From: Vicia villosa
Taxonomy: Eukaryota > Streptophyta > Magnoliopsida > Fabales > Fabaceae
Length of the DNA: 64,000 nucleotides
Reading direction: 5' to 3'
NCBI RefSeq assembly: GCF_029867415.1
Contig: NC_081185.1
Coordinates: 48,043,791 to 48,107,790 of the forward strand
The notes under the pieces were generated by a model. That model was not told the DNA's origin and searched no databases. It worked only from the letters and a program-made list of their open reading frames with translations. This document shows, one piece after another, positions 46,801 through 57,553 of the stretch (positions are counted from its first letter, which is position 1; each line of letters begins with the position of its first letter). A program made the position numbers and the translations under genes.

Positions 46801-46898
46801 TGCTACTGAAAGCCAACATGACCAAGTCCTTGTTGTCTAAATATTGCTGCTGACTCTTACACGAATAGTTTTAGCCAAAATAAGCCAAAGGGGGAGAT
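43839..46898 (+). other. Coding-less copia interior, 3' part
   Basis: About 3 kb without recognisable gag or pol. Small frames (for example 45197-45526, 109 codons) lack known motifs. Two polypurine tracts lie at the end: AAAAAGGGGGAGAGAT at 46771-46786 and AAAGGGGGAGAT at 46887-46898, the second directly before the 3' LTR. Confidence 0.7.
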
Positions 46899-48094
46899 TG
46901 TTGATGCTCTATCTGTCCTGTTTATTGTCTAATGTTTGGTTAAAACATATAATAGCAGCAACTGGTCAAAATGTGAATCTTGCAAGTCTATAAAGAACAA
47001 AACAGGTACAAGCAAGATGTTAGGTGGAATGTCATGACATCAACTCATGACATCACGCCTGCAGAACTGGAAGGAAGATTCAGTTTGGTTTAAAACAGAT
47101 ACAGAATATTCTATGTGAATATTATGTAATCCTATGTGGCGCTCATTTACAAGTCAAAAGAATAATTGAAGAATCAGATCAGAAGATTGAAGATTCAGAA
47201 GAATCAGATCAGAAGATTGGATTCAGCAGTTTCTAATTTAGGAAACTCAAGATTAAAAGACCTAATTTGTAGCAGAATATTTTCTGCATATTTGTAACAG
47301 CCAGAGTGCTGCGATTTGTAAGCCCAAGTCCAATTGGGATCAGGTTATAAATAGGAAACTTTGTAACCTAGTTTTGGAAGCTAACCAGCACTTAGAAAGA
47401 TGTAACCATTAGGGTTAGCCGTGTAGGTGAACCTCCCGGTTTGTGGGAAGGTCACTGATTTTTCCTTCTCGAAACCTGTAGGTTAGAGAAGTGACCGTCC
47501 TCACTCGAAACCTGTAGGTAAGAGTTGAGTATTATAAGCTTGATTGAAGTTGTGAAGCAGATCAAGTATGTGCTCATTGTTAATTGTGTAAATAGCTGTT
47601 GCAGGGTTGTAACAGTTAGGTATCACCAGGAAGTGAGCAGAGGTTTTCTTATCTTTGATGGAGTTCTGAGAAAGAGATTGCATTGGGTGGTGACTAGGTA
47701 AACAGGAGTTTCTTTATCTGTAAACAAGAGGTTGTTTATATAAAATAGTACTACTGATAGTGGAATCTTCTTCCTGGCTTGGTAGCCCCCAGAGTAGGTT
47801 AGTTAGAACCGAACTGGGTTAACAATTAACTGTGTTATTTATCTTCTGCATTGTTTGTTCAGTTATGAATGTTATGACTTTGTCTATAACATCAGGTTCA
47901 AAAGTGTTAGCTGATCCTGTACAGAACCATGTAAAAATTATAATCTGGTTATGTATGCTGAACATATGTGATCCCAGGTGTCATTGACTCTTTCCTAAGA
48001 GTAATTAAATAATGAGGGATCCTTGTATTCTGCTGGTGCTACATTTGTAACAGATCAGATGTCTTGACATCAGGATTGACATCCGAGATTGTCA
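46899..48094 (+). repeat. Copia-type 3' LTR
   Basis: 1196 bp from TGTTGATGCTCT to GATTGTCA, uninterrupted, with TATAAATA at 47346-47353. It gives the empty-site sequence for the Ogre insertion (ATAGCAGCAACTGG near 46955). Immediately after it the chromovirus RNase H sequence resumes on the minus strand. Confidence 0.92.
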
Positions 48095-49429
48095 ATGCAT
48101 CGGCTACAACATTCGCTTTTCCAGGATGGTAGTTTAGACTAAAATCATAATCTTTCAAGAATTCCAACCATCTTCGTTGCCTCATATTCAACTCTTTCTA
48201 ATCAAACAAATACTTTAAACTCTTGTGATCATTGAAAACGTCAAATATTGATCCAAACAAATAATGTCTCCAAAGTTTCAACACAAACACAACGGCGGCC
48301 AACTCTATATCATGTGTCGGATAATTCCTCTCATGAACTTTAAGTTGCCTTGAAGCATAAGCTACCACTTGTCCTTTTTGCATCAAAACGCCTCCCAAAC
48401 CCAACAATGAAGCATCACAATACACCACAAACGGTTCAAACGGATCTGGCAAAATCAAAATTGGAGCAGAAGTCAACCTTCTCTTAAGCTCTTGAAAATT
48501 TGCTTCACATTGCGAAGTCCAAATGAAAGCTTGACCCTTCCTAGTCAACAATGTCAGCGGAAAAGATAACTTAGAAAATCCCTCAACGAACTTCCTATAA
48601 TAACCATCCAAACCAAGAAAACTTCTAATCTCAGAAACAGACTTAAGAGCTTCCCATTGAGATATAGCTTCAATCTTCGACGGGTCAATAGAAATACCCC
48701 CACTAGAGATCACATGGCCAAGAAAACTTACTTCCTTTAACCAAAATTCACACTTCGAAAGTTTAGCAAACAACCTCTTCTCTTTCAACACCGATAACAC
48801 AATCATCAAATGCTCAGCATGATCATCTTCATTCTTGGAATAGATCAAAATATCATCAACAAACACAACCACAAATTTATCCAGATAATCATGAAAAATC
48901 CTATTCATATACTCCATGAATACACCAGGTGCATTAGTCACGCCAAACGGCATAACAGAATACTCATAATGACCATAACTCATTCTAAAAGTAGTTTTCT
49001 GAATATCCTCCGCTTTCACACAAATCTGATGATATCCAGACCTCAAATCAATCTTGCTAAACACACAAGCTCCAACCAACTGATCCATCAAATCATCAAT
49101 CTTGGAAGTGGATACTTGTTCTTACTTGTCACTTTGTTCAATTGCCTATAATCAACACAAAGCCTTATAGAACCTTCCTTCTTCTTAACCAACAAAACAG
49201 GTGCACCCCACAGGGATACACTAGGACGAATAAAATTCTTCTCCAACAAATGTTCAAGTTGACACTTCAACTCTTTTAACTCAGAAGCGGACATTATATA
49301 TGGAGCCATCGATACAGGACTAGTTCTAGGAACTAAATCAATCGAAAACTCAACTTCACGTTCTGGCGGTAAATCACTTACATCCTCAGCAAATACCTTC
49401 GCAAAATCACAAACTATTGGCAATTCCTA
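48095..49429 (-). pseudogene. pol: Chromovirus reverse transcriptase - RNase H
   Basis: The minus strand from 49423 has [20 protein letters not shown], then a frameshift near 49090. From 49091 it continues with [13 protein letters not shown], the active site [21 protein letters not shown] and the RNase H start [15 protein letters not shown]. An in-frame stop at 48198-48200 is followed by [14 protein letters not shown] and a NVVADA-type end at 48095, where the copia-type element interrupts. A stop at 49427-49429 separates it from gag-protease. Catalytic Asp residues of RT and RNase H are retained. Confidence 0.92.
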
Positions 49430-50914
49430 AATGGTTCTCTTCTCATGCACATCTAAGGTTGCCAATAACATAAACAACTCAACACCATCTTTCACAGATT
49501 TATAAACTTGCTTAGTAGATAGAAACAAATTGTCCTTAACACCAATCTCAGGAAAGATAACAGTCTTATAAAAGCAGTTGATATACACACGATTAAATTC
49601 CAACCAATTCATCCCAAAAATCACATCAAGTTGCTCTAACGGAAGACAAACCAAATCTCTACCAAAAATACTAAAAGGACAATTCAAACACACAAAAGAA
49701 GTAGAAACAGAACCCATAGCAGGTGTATCAATAACCATACTTCTACGCATATCAGATAACACAAGATTCAATCTCTTAGCCCAATCCAATGAAATGAAAG
49801 AATGTGTCGCACCGGTAACAATAATAGCAATCAAAGGTGTACCATTAATAAAGCACGTACCTTGGATTAGCCTATCATCGGTAGAAGCCTCCGCACCAGA
49901 CAATGAAAACACTTTCCCTTTCACTTGTTCCTTCTTTGGCTTATCACATTTGGTGGTAATGTGACCTTGCTCTCCACAATTGTAACAAATCACTTTCGAA
50001 CCACCTCTACACTCGTTTTCCTTGTGACCACTCTTGCCACACTTGAAACATGTTACCTTAACTTTGGAACAATTAGCAGCACAATATCCCTCAACACCAC
50101 ATTTGAAACACTTGATCGGAGCACTAGATCCTCCCCCACTTGGCTTTCCGCCAAAACCAGCTTTCTTCTTATTATCGTATGTTTTTCCACGGAATTGACC
50201 TTTCTTATCATTCATAGCCTTGTAGTGAGAAGCACTCTCCCTACTATCCTCATCATAAATCTGACTCTTATTGATCAACTCAGCAAAACGGATAATCTGT
50301 TGGTAACCAATCGCCTTCTTGATATCAGGTCTCAAACCATTCACAAACTTCAAACATTTAGATCTCTCCGCATTCATAGTATTGTAGTGAGGACAATACT
50401 TGATAAGCTCTTGAAATCTAGCAGAATACTCCGCCACGGTACCATTTCCTTGCTTCAACTCAAGGAATTCCACCTCTTTCTTTCCACGACAATCTTTCGG
50501 AAAATAGTTTTCCAAAAATGCATCGCGGAAATGATCCCAAGTAACTTGAATACCTTCCTCATCAAACCTCTGAGCCATATTTCCACACCAATCCTTAGCT
50601 TCCTTTTCCAGCATTTGAGTACCAAACTGCACTCTCTGAGCATCGGTACAATTCATGACTAGAAAAATCTTCTCAATCGCCTACAACCAAGCTTGAGCTT
50701 TATCCGGTTCATGCTCACCCTTAAAGATAGGAGGATTGTTCCTTTGGAACTTCCCCAAAGCACGGTACTCATCATCATCACCATTCCGATTTCCAGCATT
50801 AGCTTGAGGAATTTGGCCAAGAGATCCAGCCAACATCCTCAATGCATCAACAATGGCATCATCGTTCCTTCCACCAACCATCGTCCTACGACAACCAACA
50901 ACCAAAGAAGACAA
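49427..50914 (-). pseudogene. gag: Chromovirus gag-protease
   Basis: The reading frame begins at 50914 and has one in-frame stop at 50681-50683; it then stays open to 49427. The capsid-like region includes WDHFRDAFLENYFPKDCR and FLELKQGNGTVAEYSARFQE. Zinc knuckles CFKCGKSGHKENEC and CYNCGEQGHITTKC are intact; a third, earlier one (CFKCGVEGYCAANC) has lost its His. The protease site reads IIVTGATHSFIS, so Val stands where the catalytic Asp of the D-S/T-G triad is expected. Gag, protease and pol were probably one frame in the ancestor. Confidence 0.9.
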
Positions 50915-50992
50915 AACAGTATCGATCGTGTCAGATACACAAATCTAATATAATGGAAATAAAGACATTAATGACTCTGACCAACTAGTCGA

Positions 50993-51008
50993 CCATGCTT
51001 TGATACCA
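50993..51008 (-). promoter_or_regulatory. Chromovirus primer-binding site
   Basis: On the minus strand TGGTATCAAAGCATGG lies 4 bp inside the 5' LTR. It resembles the initiator-Met tRNA complement (TGGTATCAGAGC) used by many plant elements, with one change. Confidence 0.8.
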
Positions 51009-51012
51009 CTAA

Positions 51013-51885
51013 TGTAACACCCCTTTTCTAACCCCAAATATATCATCTTACAATCACACAGAGTAATCATGCATAAGGAAAAGGGAGTCACATGTTATTT
51101 TCATCACAATGAAAACCTAAAACAAAACAGTATACATTCTTAATATGCAAAGATCATATTTGTAACACAAATGTAAATCTCATGCTTTCATACATTATGC
51201 ATAAACGCTTGCGGAAAACGATTGAATTGCTAATAAAATTTCAATAATATATCCCATACTATATTCATCTACCAAATTCGAATTAACATTTAAATCCATA
51301 ATCTTGGCTGCATAGCCTTAAACAACATATCTGAGATCTCAAACAAAATACATCCGAATATTCCACAAAACATAGGAAATAGAAATATCCAAACATAAGC
51401 ATAAGTCTAAAGAAAATTCCTCCAAGTGTTACATGATCAGAGCATATGACTCGCTACCTAATCCAATAACAAAACTCAAGAGCTCCTCGGCTAAATCCTC
51501 GGACAAGCTACTACTCGTCGGAACCTGCACGTTATCAACGAAGGATAACATTCAAATAGAAAGGGCGAGAAATCAACTTCTTATAGAAAACATAATAATG
51601 GGAAATGCAACATAATTAAGCATACATTTCACAATTCTTTACTCTTTTCAAAACATGCATTTATCTCCGATATAAAGTTAACATGTTCAATACCATTAAG
51701 CATCGCAATCAAATTCACAACCTCATATATTGACGATTTACATATATACACATATATCACTCATCACATATATCTCATTCTCATCACATTCTCTAATTCA
51801 TATAAAATGATTCATCATTCCACATACATGCATATCCATCAAATTCACATCCACGCACTCATACCACATAATCACACATAACAAC
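51013..51885 (-). repeat. Chromovirus 5' LTR, truncated
   Basis: Matches the 3' LTR segments at about 95-96 percent by eye, but lacks about 50 bp present at 11735-11785. It shows the empty sites of the hAT element and the solo LTR. It ends at 51885, where an Ogre-type LTR begins; the rest should be beyond the right edge. Confidence 0.88.
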
Positions 51886-53683
51886 TGTAACACGGTGGGA
51901 GAACTGACTTTATTATTTTTGCAAGCAAAATGTTGTGGTGAGCAAGAGTCGCCACCGACTTCTATTTTGTCCAATTTTTAGGAAAGGTGTAAAAGTACAG
52001 GAAAGACCTTTTAAGAAAAGAGTTGAGTTCGGGGGGTAAGTTATGAAAAGGGAAGGTGTTAGCACCCTTTTCATCCGTAGTTATCTACGGGCTCTTAGTT
52101 TTCTTAGCTCATTTTTGTTTTGTTTGAAAAGCTTGAAAAAGCATAGTGTGTGTATGTGTGTGTGTGATTTGAAGAAGGTGCCAATAATAAGGCAAAACTT
52201 CATAATTATCCTTGTGTTGGTCCTCAAGAATACTTATGAAGTTCTTTTGAAATTTTGTTTAATTTGAACTTGTGGCGTGGAAAGCAATTTTTGTTGAGCA
52301 AGAAATCTAAGAGCTACTACCCTAACGTTTAGTCTTTCCTATACTTTTACACTTTTTGAAGGGATAGGACTAACCATACCATTTATGGGTAGGTAGTCAT
52401 ATCTATTGGACGTGTTCAGGACATCGAAGGGTCATCGTAGGTCGTTTAAAGGCAACAAGATAGAGGTACCTTTAGCATATTCGAAGGGATAATCATCGTT
52501 TCGTAGGTGACCATTCGAGGGACTAGATCATACTTTCGTAGGCGACATCGAGGGTCGTCGAGGGACTTATGATCTTTGCGATGATTTTTTAATCGTCGGG
52601 ACTTTTGCTAACGGGTACCTCTATATTTGAGGGACACGGCCATATAATCGAAGGCAACCAAGAGGGGCGTACCCTAGAGGTGAGTGAGTGCGAGTGTGTT
52701 AAATTCGAGTATGTTATCTTGTATTAGGTTAGCTACAATTGATTTTAAATCTCTTGCCATATAATCCTAAGCATACATCTAGCAGTTAATACCAGCAGAA
52801 AATTAAAGGTGTAGAAAGTAAATGTCCTGCGCTATTACATGGCTTCGGGGATTAGGGATACATAACCGAAAAAAATCGGGGGAAAAGGTAAATGCGAAAA
52901 GTAAAAAGTCCTAATTACTATTACAAACCCAAATGAAAGTAAACTATACAAGAATTGAGTAAGATTGCAAAGGTCCATAAGAATAGTCCAATGCCTGAAA
53001 GTGGTGATACCTCGCAAAAATCAAGAAAATGTTAGTGCAATTATTTAAAATGATAATGAGAAATTGTATTAAATATAAACAATTATTGGTTTAAAGGAAA
53101 ATCTAAAATAGGCATATTAAAATAATAACACTTTTTTTTTGTAGTTTTTAATATGAGGAAATAAAATCTAATTCTAATATTTTTGTATAAATGAAAATGA
53201 AACTCTAATTAAATATTTTTGTATTTTTCTCATATGGAGTTAAAAGATTAAAACAATTATTAATAATAATAATAATTAAAAATGAAAACATAATGAGTTA
53301 AAAGAATAAGAAAGGGGTGTGCATGAGTAAATCTGCTGGGCTACAGGGCAGTAAGCCCAAGTGAGCTCGAAACAAGAGTCTAGGGGAAGAGGGTGCATCG
53401 CATGGAAACTAGATATGCAATAAAGAAAACTGATTTGGGCCACTTATGCCCAGAATCCAACTAGAACAAACAAACCCTAAAATATGACAAGTGAGGGGTC
53501 CGTCCCCTATCTTCAACATCTCGTATCTCTCTCCTAAAAGGAAATCTCACGGTTTCCCTCTCTTCTCTGTATACGATAAACTCTCCCAAACTCCCTCTGT
53601 TTCATCTTCCATGAATTTCTAGAAAAGAAAATTTCCGACCCCTTCTCTTAGCCATTTTCACTTCTAATCTTCTTCCTATTCTC
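51886..53683 (-). repeat. Ogre-type LTR fragment, minus strand
   Basis: In minus sense it ends CCGTGTTACA at 51886, preceded by GTCGGTGGCGACTC and by GGGTGCTAACACCTTCCC (52047-52064), blocks near the 3' end of Ogre/Tat LTRs. It has a foldback at 52460-52624 homologous to that at 43213-43387. The other end is cut by the SIRE-type LTR at 53684. Whether it was a solo LTR or part of a longer element cannot be seen here. Confidence 0.75.
52460..52624 (-). other. Long nested foldback, second family copy
   Basis: Outer arms ATAGAGGTACC (52460-52470) with GGTACCTCTAT (52614-52624), then TAGCA with TGCTA, ATCATCG (52492-52498) with CGATGAT (52579-52585), and AGATCATA (52525-52532) with TATGATCT (52568-52575). 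The centre shares AGTCCCT with the plus-strand copy at 43213-43387. Confidence 0.8.
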
Positions 53684-54752
53684 TGTTAGAACAAGAATTG
53701 TTCTGATCAATATTCTTAGTTTTGATGATAACAATGTATATGAATTTTGCTTAAGACAATGTGATACTCTAATCCTATGCAATTTCCATTTCAGGAAATA
53801 TATAAAGAGTATGCACAATTCAGCGCAAGAAGCACTGACTCAGAAGGTTCAAGTATGCAACATCAGAACATGCTCTCGCAAGACATCAGAAGATGGTCAA
53901 GCAGAATCAGAACATGGTCTATTGAAGCATCAAAAGAACTTGAGATCAGAAGAAGAAGCACTGAAGTTATTATGGTATCACGCTAGAAGCACTTCAAAGT
54001 CAGAAGACAAGAAGATGCTCTACACCAAGCTGTTTGACTATGATAAATTCAAACGTTGTATCAGCAAACATCAGATCAGAAGCAAGTAGAAGATGGCAGG
54101 CTACGCTGACTTACAAAAGGAACGTTACAAGCTACTAAAGGCAAAGTCAGTTAAAGTAGGAAAAGCAAGGCTCGAGGTAGTTGACAAAAGAGTGAAACAT
54201 TAAATGTAATGTTGTACGGATCACGTAACGCATTAAATGCTCCCAATGGTCATCTTCTAAAAACGCTTATAAATAGAAGTTCTGATGAGAAGCTGAATAT
54301 GAACTCTTTGCACAAAAATACAGAAACGCTGTCAAATTCAAAAAGCTCTCAAACTTCATCTTCAACCTCACTTCATTGTAATATCTTAGTGAGATTTAAG
54401 CTTAGAACTTAAGAGAAATATCACAGTTGTGATTATAGCTTATTAAGAAGCATTGCAATACTCTTGTAAGAATTTGTTTTACATTCATTTGTAAAAGGTT
54501 CCTAGAGTGATCAAGGTGTGATCAGAATACTCTAGAAGACTTAGAGGGTATCTAAGTGGAAAACCATTGTAATCAAGGTTGATTAGTGGATTAAATCCTC
54601 TGGTGAGGTAAATCACTCTAAGGGGGCGGACTGGAGTAGTTTCGTTAACAACGAACCAGGATAAAAATCATTGTGCAATTGTTTTTATCTTAAGAGTTTT
54701 TAAAGTCACACTTCTTCAAACCCCCCTTTTCTAAGTGTTTTTCTATCCTTCA
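53684..54752 (+). repeat. SIRE-type 5' LTR
   Basis: Starts TGTTAGAACAAG and ends ATCCTTCA just before the primer site. TATAAATA at 54268-54275 is a probable promoter. The LTR is rich in ATCAGAAG-like motifs, as in Maximus elements. Confidence 0.85.
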
Positions 54753-54754
54753 AT

Positions 54755-54766
54755 TGGCATCAGAGC
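54755..54766 (+). promoter_or_regulatory. SIRE primer-binding site
   Basis: TGGCATCAGAGC, 2 bp after the LTR, close to the initiator-Met tRNA complement. Confidence 0.85.
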
Positions 54767-54835
54767 GCTGGTTCTAAGGTGCAAGCACTTAACCGTGTTA
54801 GAAAAGATTCAGGAAGAGAAAAACGCTAAGTCAAG

Positions 54836-56195
54836 ATGGTTGAAACTCCACCACCTACATCTACATCTACATCTGGCTTTGCTGAGCAACACAATGGAAA
54901 TGGTAACAATGGTTATACTAGACCACCAGTATTCGATGGTGAAAACTTTGAATATTGGAAAGATAAACTTGAAAGTTACTTTCTTGGATTAGATGGTGAC
55001 TTATGGGATCTTCTGGTGGATGGTTACAAACATCCCGTGAAAGCTAGAGGAGTAAAGTTGACAAGACAAGAAATGAGTGATGATCAAAAGAAAGAATTCA
55101 AAAATCATCACAAGTGTAGGACTGTTTTGCTGAATGCTATCTCTCACGTTGAGTATGAGAAGATATATAACAGGGAAACTGCCTATGACATATATGAATC
55201 ATTGAAAATGACTCATGAAGGAAATGCCCAAGTCAAGGAGACTAAAGCTCTTGCTTTAATCCAGATGTATGAAGCCTTCAAGATGGAGGATGATGAAAAC
55301 ATTGAAAAAATGTTCTCAAGATTTCAAACTCTAACTGCTGGATTAAGAGTGTTTGACAAGGGATACACAAAGGCTGATCATGTCAAGAAGATCATCAGAA
55401 GCTTGCCCAGAAGATGGGGCCCAATGGTGACTGCATTCAAGATAGCAAAGGATCTGAATGAAGTCTCTTTGGAAGAGCTGATCAGCGCTTTGAGAAGTCA
55501 TGAAATAGAGCTGGATGCAAATTAACCCTAGAAGAAAGGTAAGTCTATTGCATTAAAATCTAATTATAAAAAATGCACTAACGCTTTTCAGGCTGAAGAA
55601 GAAGATTCTGAAGTATCAGAATCAAAAGAAGAAGATGAACTGTCCATGATCTCCAGAAGGGTAAACCAACTCTGGAAGAGCAAGCATAGGAAGTTCAAGA
55701 ACTTTAAAAGTTCTAAGAAGCTTGAAAAAGGAGAATCTTCTGGAAGCAGAAGATATGACAAGAAGAAAGTCACTTGGTTTGAGTGCAATGAGCCAGGTCA
55801 CTACAAAAGTGAGTGTCCAAAGCTTCAGAAGGAGAAGCCCAAGAAGAAGTTTCATAAGAAGAAAGGTCTAATGGCAACTTGGGATGATTCAGATTCATCA
55901 GAATCAGAATCAGACACTGAAGGCGAGCAGGCAAACATTGCACTGATGGCCACAGTTGATGATGGATCAGAATTTACGTCAGAATCAGATTCTGAAGAGG
56001 TATTTTCTGAACTATCTAGAGAAGAGTTAGTTTCCAGTTTAACAGAACTTCTGGAACTCAAGGCTCATCTTAGTATCAAATACAAAAAGCTTAAAAAGCT
56101 ATTTGAATCTGAAACTAAGAAGCTGGAAGTGGAAACAAGAGAGTTGGCATTGGCTATGAGGGTGATACCCCATACAAACTTGAACCTGTAGATGA
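54836..56195 (+). pseudogene. gag: SIRE-type gag
   Basis: Starts with the ATG at 54836 (MVETPPPTST) 70 bp after the primer site. The copia gag domain (UBN2-like) spans the first 230 codons (FDGENFEYWKDKLESYFL, then IKMYEAFKM-like and IIRSLPRRWGPMV). The frame is broken by TAA at 55523 and TAG at 55529, and is open again from 55646 in the same frame. It carries a zinc knuckle WFECNEPGHYKSEC whose first Cys is replaced (Trp two residues before Glu-Cys), and then an acidic Ser/Glu-rich tract. It stops at 56189. Confidence 0.9.
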
Positions 56196-56196
56196 T

Positions 56197-57553
56197 ATGA
56201 AAATCACATACAAGTCATTGTATGATCAGTTCAAGTATGGCCACTCCCATGATATTAGGCTCACATCACATGCCAAAAGCTTTCACATTACACACACTAA
56301 GAAGCATGTGACACAACCTAGAAAATATCATGTAACTCAGAATAAGGAATATCATGCTGTACCTCCTATTATTTATAATGCTAAACCCAAGTTCAATCAG
56401 AACTTGAGGAGAACTAACAAGAAAGGACCCAAGAAAATGTGGGTACCTAAGGAAAAGATTATTCCCGTTGCAGATATCCTTGGCTGCAAAGAAGACAAAG
56501 GAAAGCATGTCACGGTACCTGGACACTGGGTGCTCTCGACACATGACGGGAAGAAGGTCTATGTTCCAATACCTGGTGCTTAAATCTGCTGGAGAAGTTA
56601 AGTTTGGAGGAGATCAGAAGGGCAAGATAATTGGCTCAAGAACCATAAGTACTGGTAACTCTCCTTCCATAACTAATGTTCTTCTGGTAGATGGATTAAC
56701 TCATAACTTGTTGTCCATAAGTCAATTAAGTGACAATGGTTATGACATAATCTTTAATCAAAAGTCTTACAAAGCTGTAAGTCAGAAGGATGGCTCAATC
56801 CTATTTACAGGCAAGAGAAAGAACAACATTTACAAGATTGATCTTCAAGATCTTAAGAATCAGAAGGTAACTTGTCTTATGTCTGTTAGCGAAAAGCAAT
56901 GGGTCTGGCACAGAAGATTAGGCCATGCTAGTTTGAGAAAGATTTCTCAGATTAACAAACTAAATCTGGTCAGAGGACTCCCTAATCTGAAATACAAATC
57001 AGATGCTCTTTGCGAAGCATGTCAGAAAGGGAAGTTTTCCAAACCTGCATTCAAGTCTAAGAATGTTGTTTCTTCCTCTAGGCCGCTAGAACTTCTGCAC
57101 ATTGATCTGTTTGGCCCAATCAAAACAGCATCTGTCAGAGGGAAGAAATATGGATTAGTCATCGTAGATGATTATAGTCGCTGGACATGGGTAAAGTTCT
57201 TGAAATACAAGGATGAGTCTCATTCAGTGTTCTTTGAATTCTGCACTCAGATTCAATCTGAGAAAGAGTGTTAAATCATAAAGGTCAGAAGTGATCATGG
57301 TGGCGAATTTGAGAACAGATTCTTTGAGGTTTTCTTCAAAGAAAATGGTATTGCCCATGATTTCTCTTGCCCTAGAACTCCACAGCAAAATGGAGTTGTA
57401 GAGCGAAAGAATAGGACTCTACAAGAAATGGCCAGAACCATGATCAACGAAACCAATATGGCTAAGCATTTCTGAGCAGAAGCAATAAACACTGCATGAT
57501 ATATTCAGAATAGAATCTCTATAAGACCTATTCTTAATAAGACTCCTTATGAA
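56197..57553 (+). pseudogene. pol: SIRE-type protease - integrase
   Basis: The frame first shifts by one (56197 to about 56530, MKITYKSLYDQF, then PKKMWVPK) and then returns. Protease YLDTGCSRHMTG is near 56518. GAG-pre-integrase WHRRLGHASLRKI is near 56905, followed by CEACQKGK. The integrase core has the first Asp in LLHIDLFGP. After a stop at 57272 it continues with the second Asp in RSDHGGEF and the Glu in QQNGVVERKNRTL. Two more in-frame stops lie at 57473 and 57497. It is inactive. Confidence 0.9.

Larger units (their letters stand above)
14976..48094 (+). mobile_element. Coding-less copia-type retrotransposon (LARD-like), interrupted
   Basis: Both LTRs start TGTTGATGCTCT and end TGTCA. 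The 3' LTR is 46899-48094. The 5' LTR is 14976-15026 plus 37268-38406, split by an Ogre element. A primer site like initiator-Met tRNA (TGGTATTAGAGC) follows at 38423, and a polypurine tract AAAGGGGGAGAT abuts the 3' LTR. No gag or pol is visible in about 4.4 kb of own interior. The twin polypurine tracts and LTR style resemble SIRE/Maximus copia elements, suggesting a non-autonomous partner. No clear 5-bp target duplication is seen (ATTTC left, ATGCA right), and a few bases of the host pol frame seem lost. Confidence 0.8.
7112..51885 (-). mobile_element. Ty3/gypsy chromovirus-like retrotransposon, split by nested insertions
   Basis: The element is on the minus strand. A truncated 5' LTR (51013-51885) is followed by a Met-tRNA-type primer site (50993-51008), gag-protease (49427-50914), RT-RNase H (48095-49429), integrase with a chromodomain-like tail (13420-14975), a polypurine tract (13379-13396) and the 3' LTR (7112-13378). 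The order PR-RT-RH-IN and the C-terminal chromodomain-like segment place it with chromoviruses, probably the Tekay/Del clade. The halves are separated by a copia-type element at 14976-48094. Several stops, frameshifts and a changed protease Asp make it inactive. The missing 5' LTR end should lie beyond the right edge. Confidence 0.85.

Noticed and set aside
49925..50662. 245-codon plus-strand frame
   Set aside because: Antisense of chromovirus gag, whose minus-strand frame has zinc knuckles and a protease motif.
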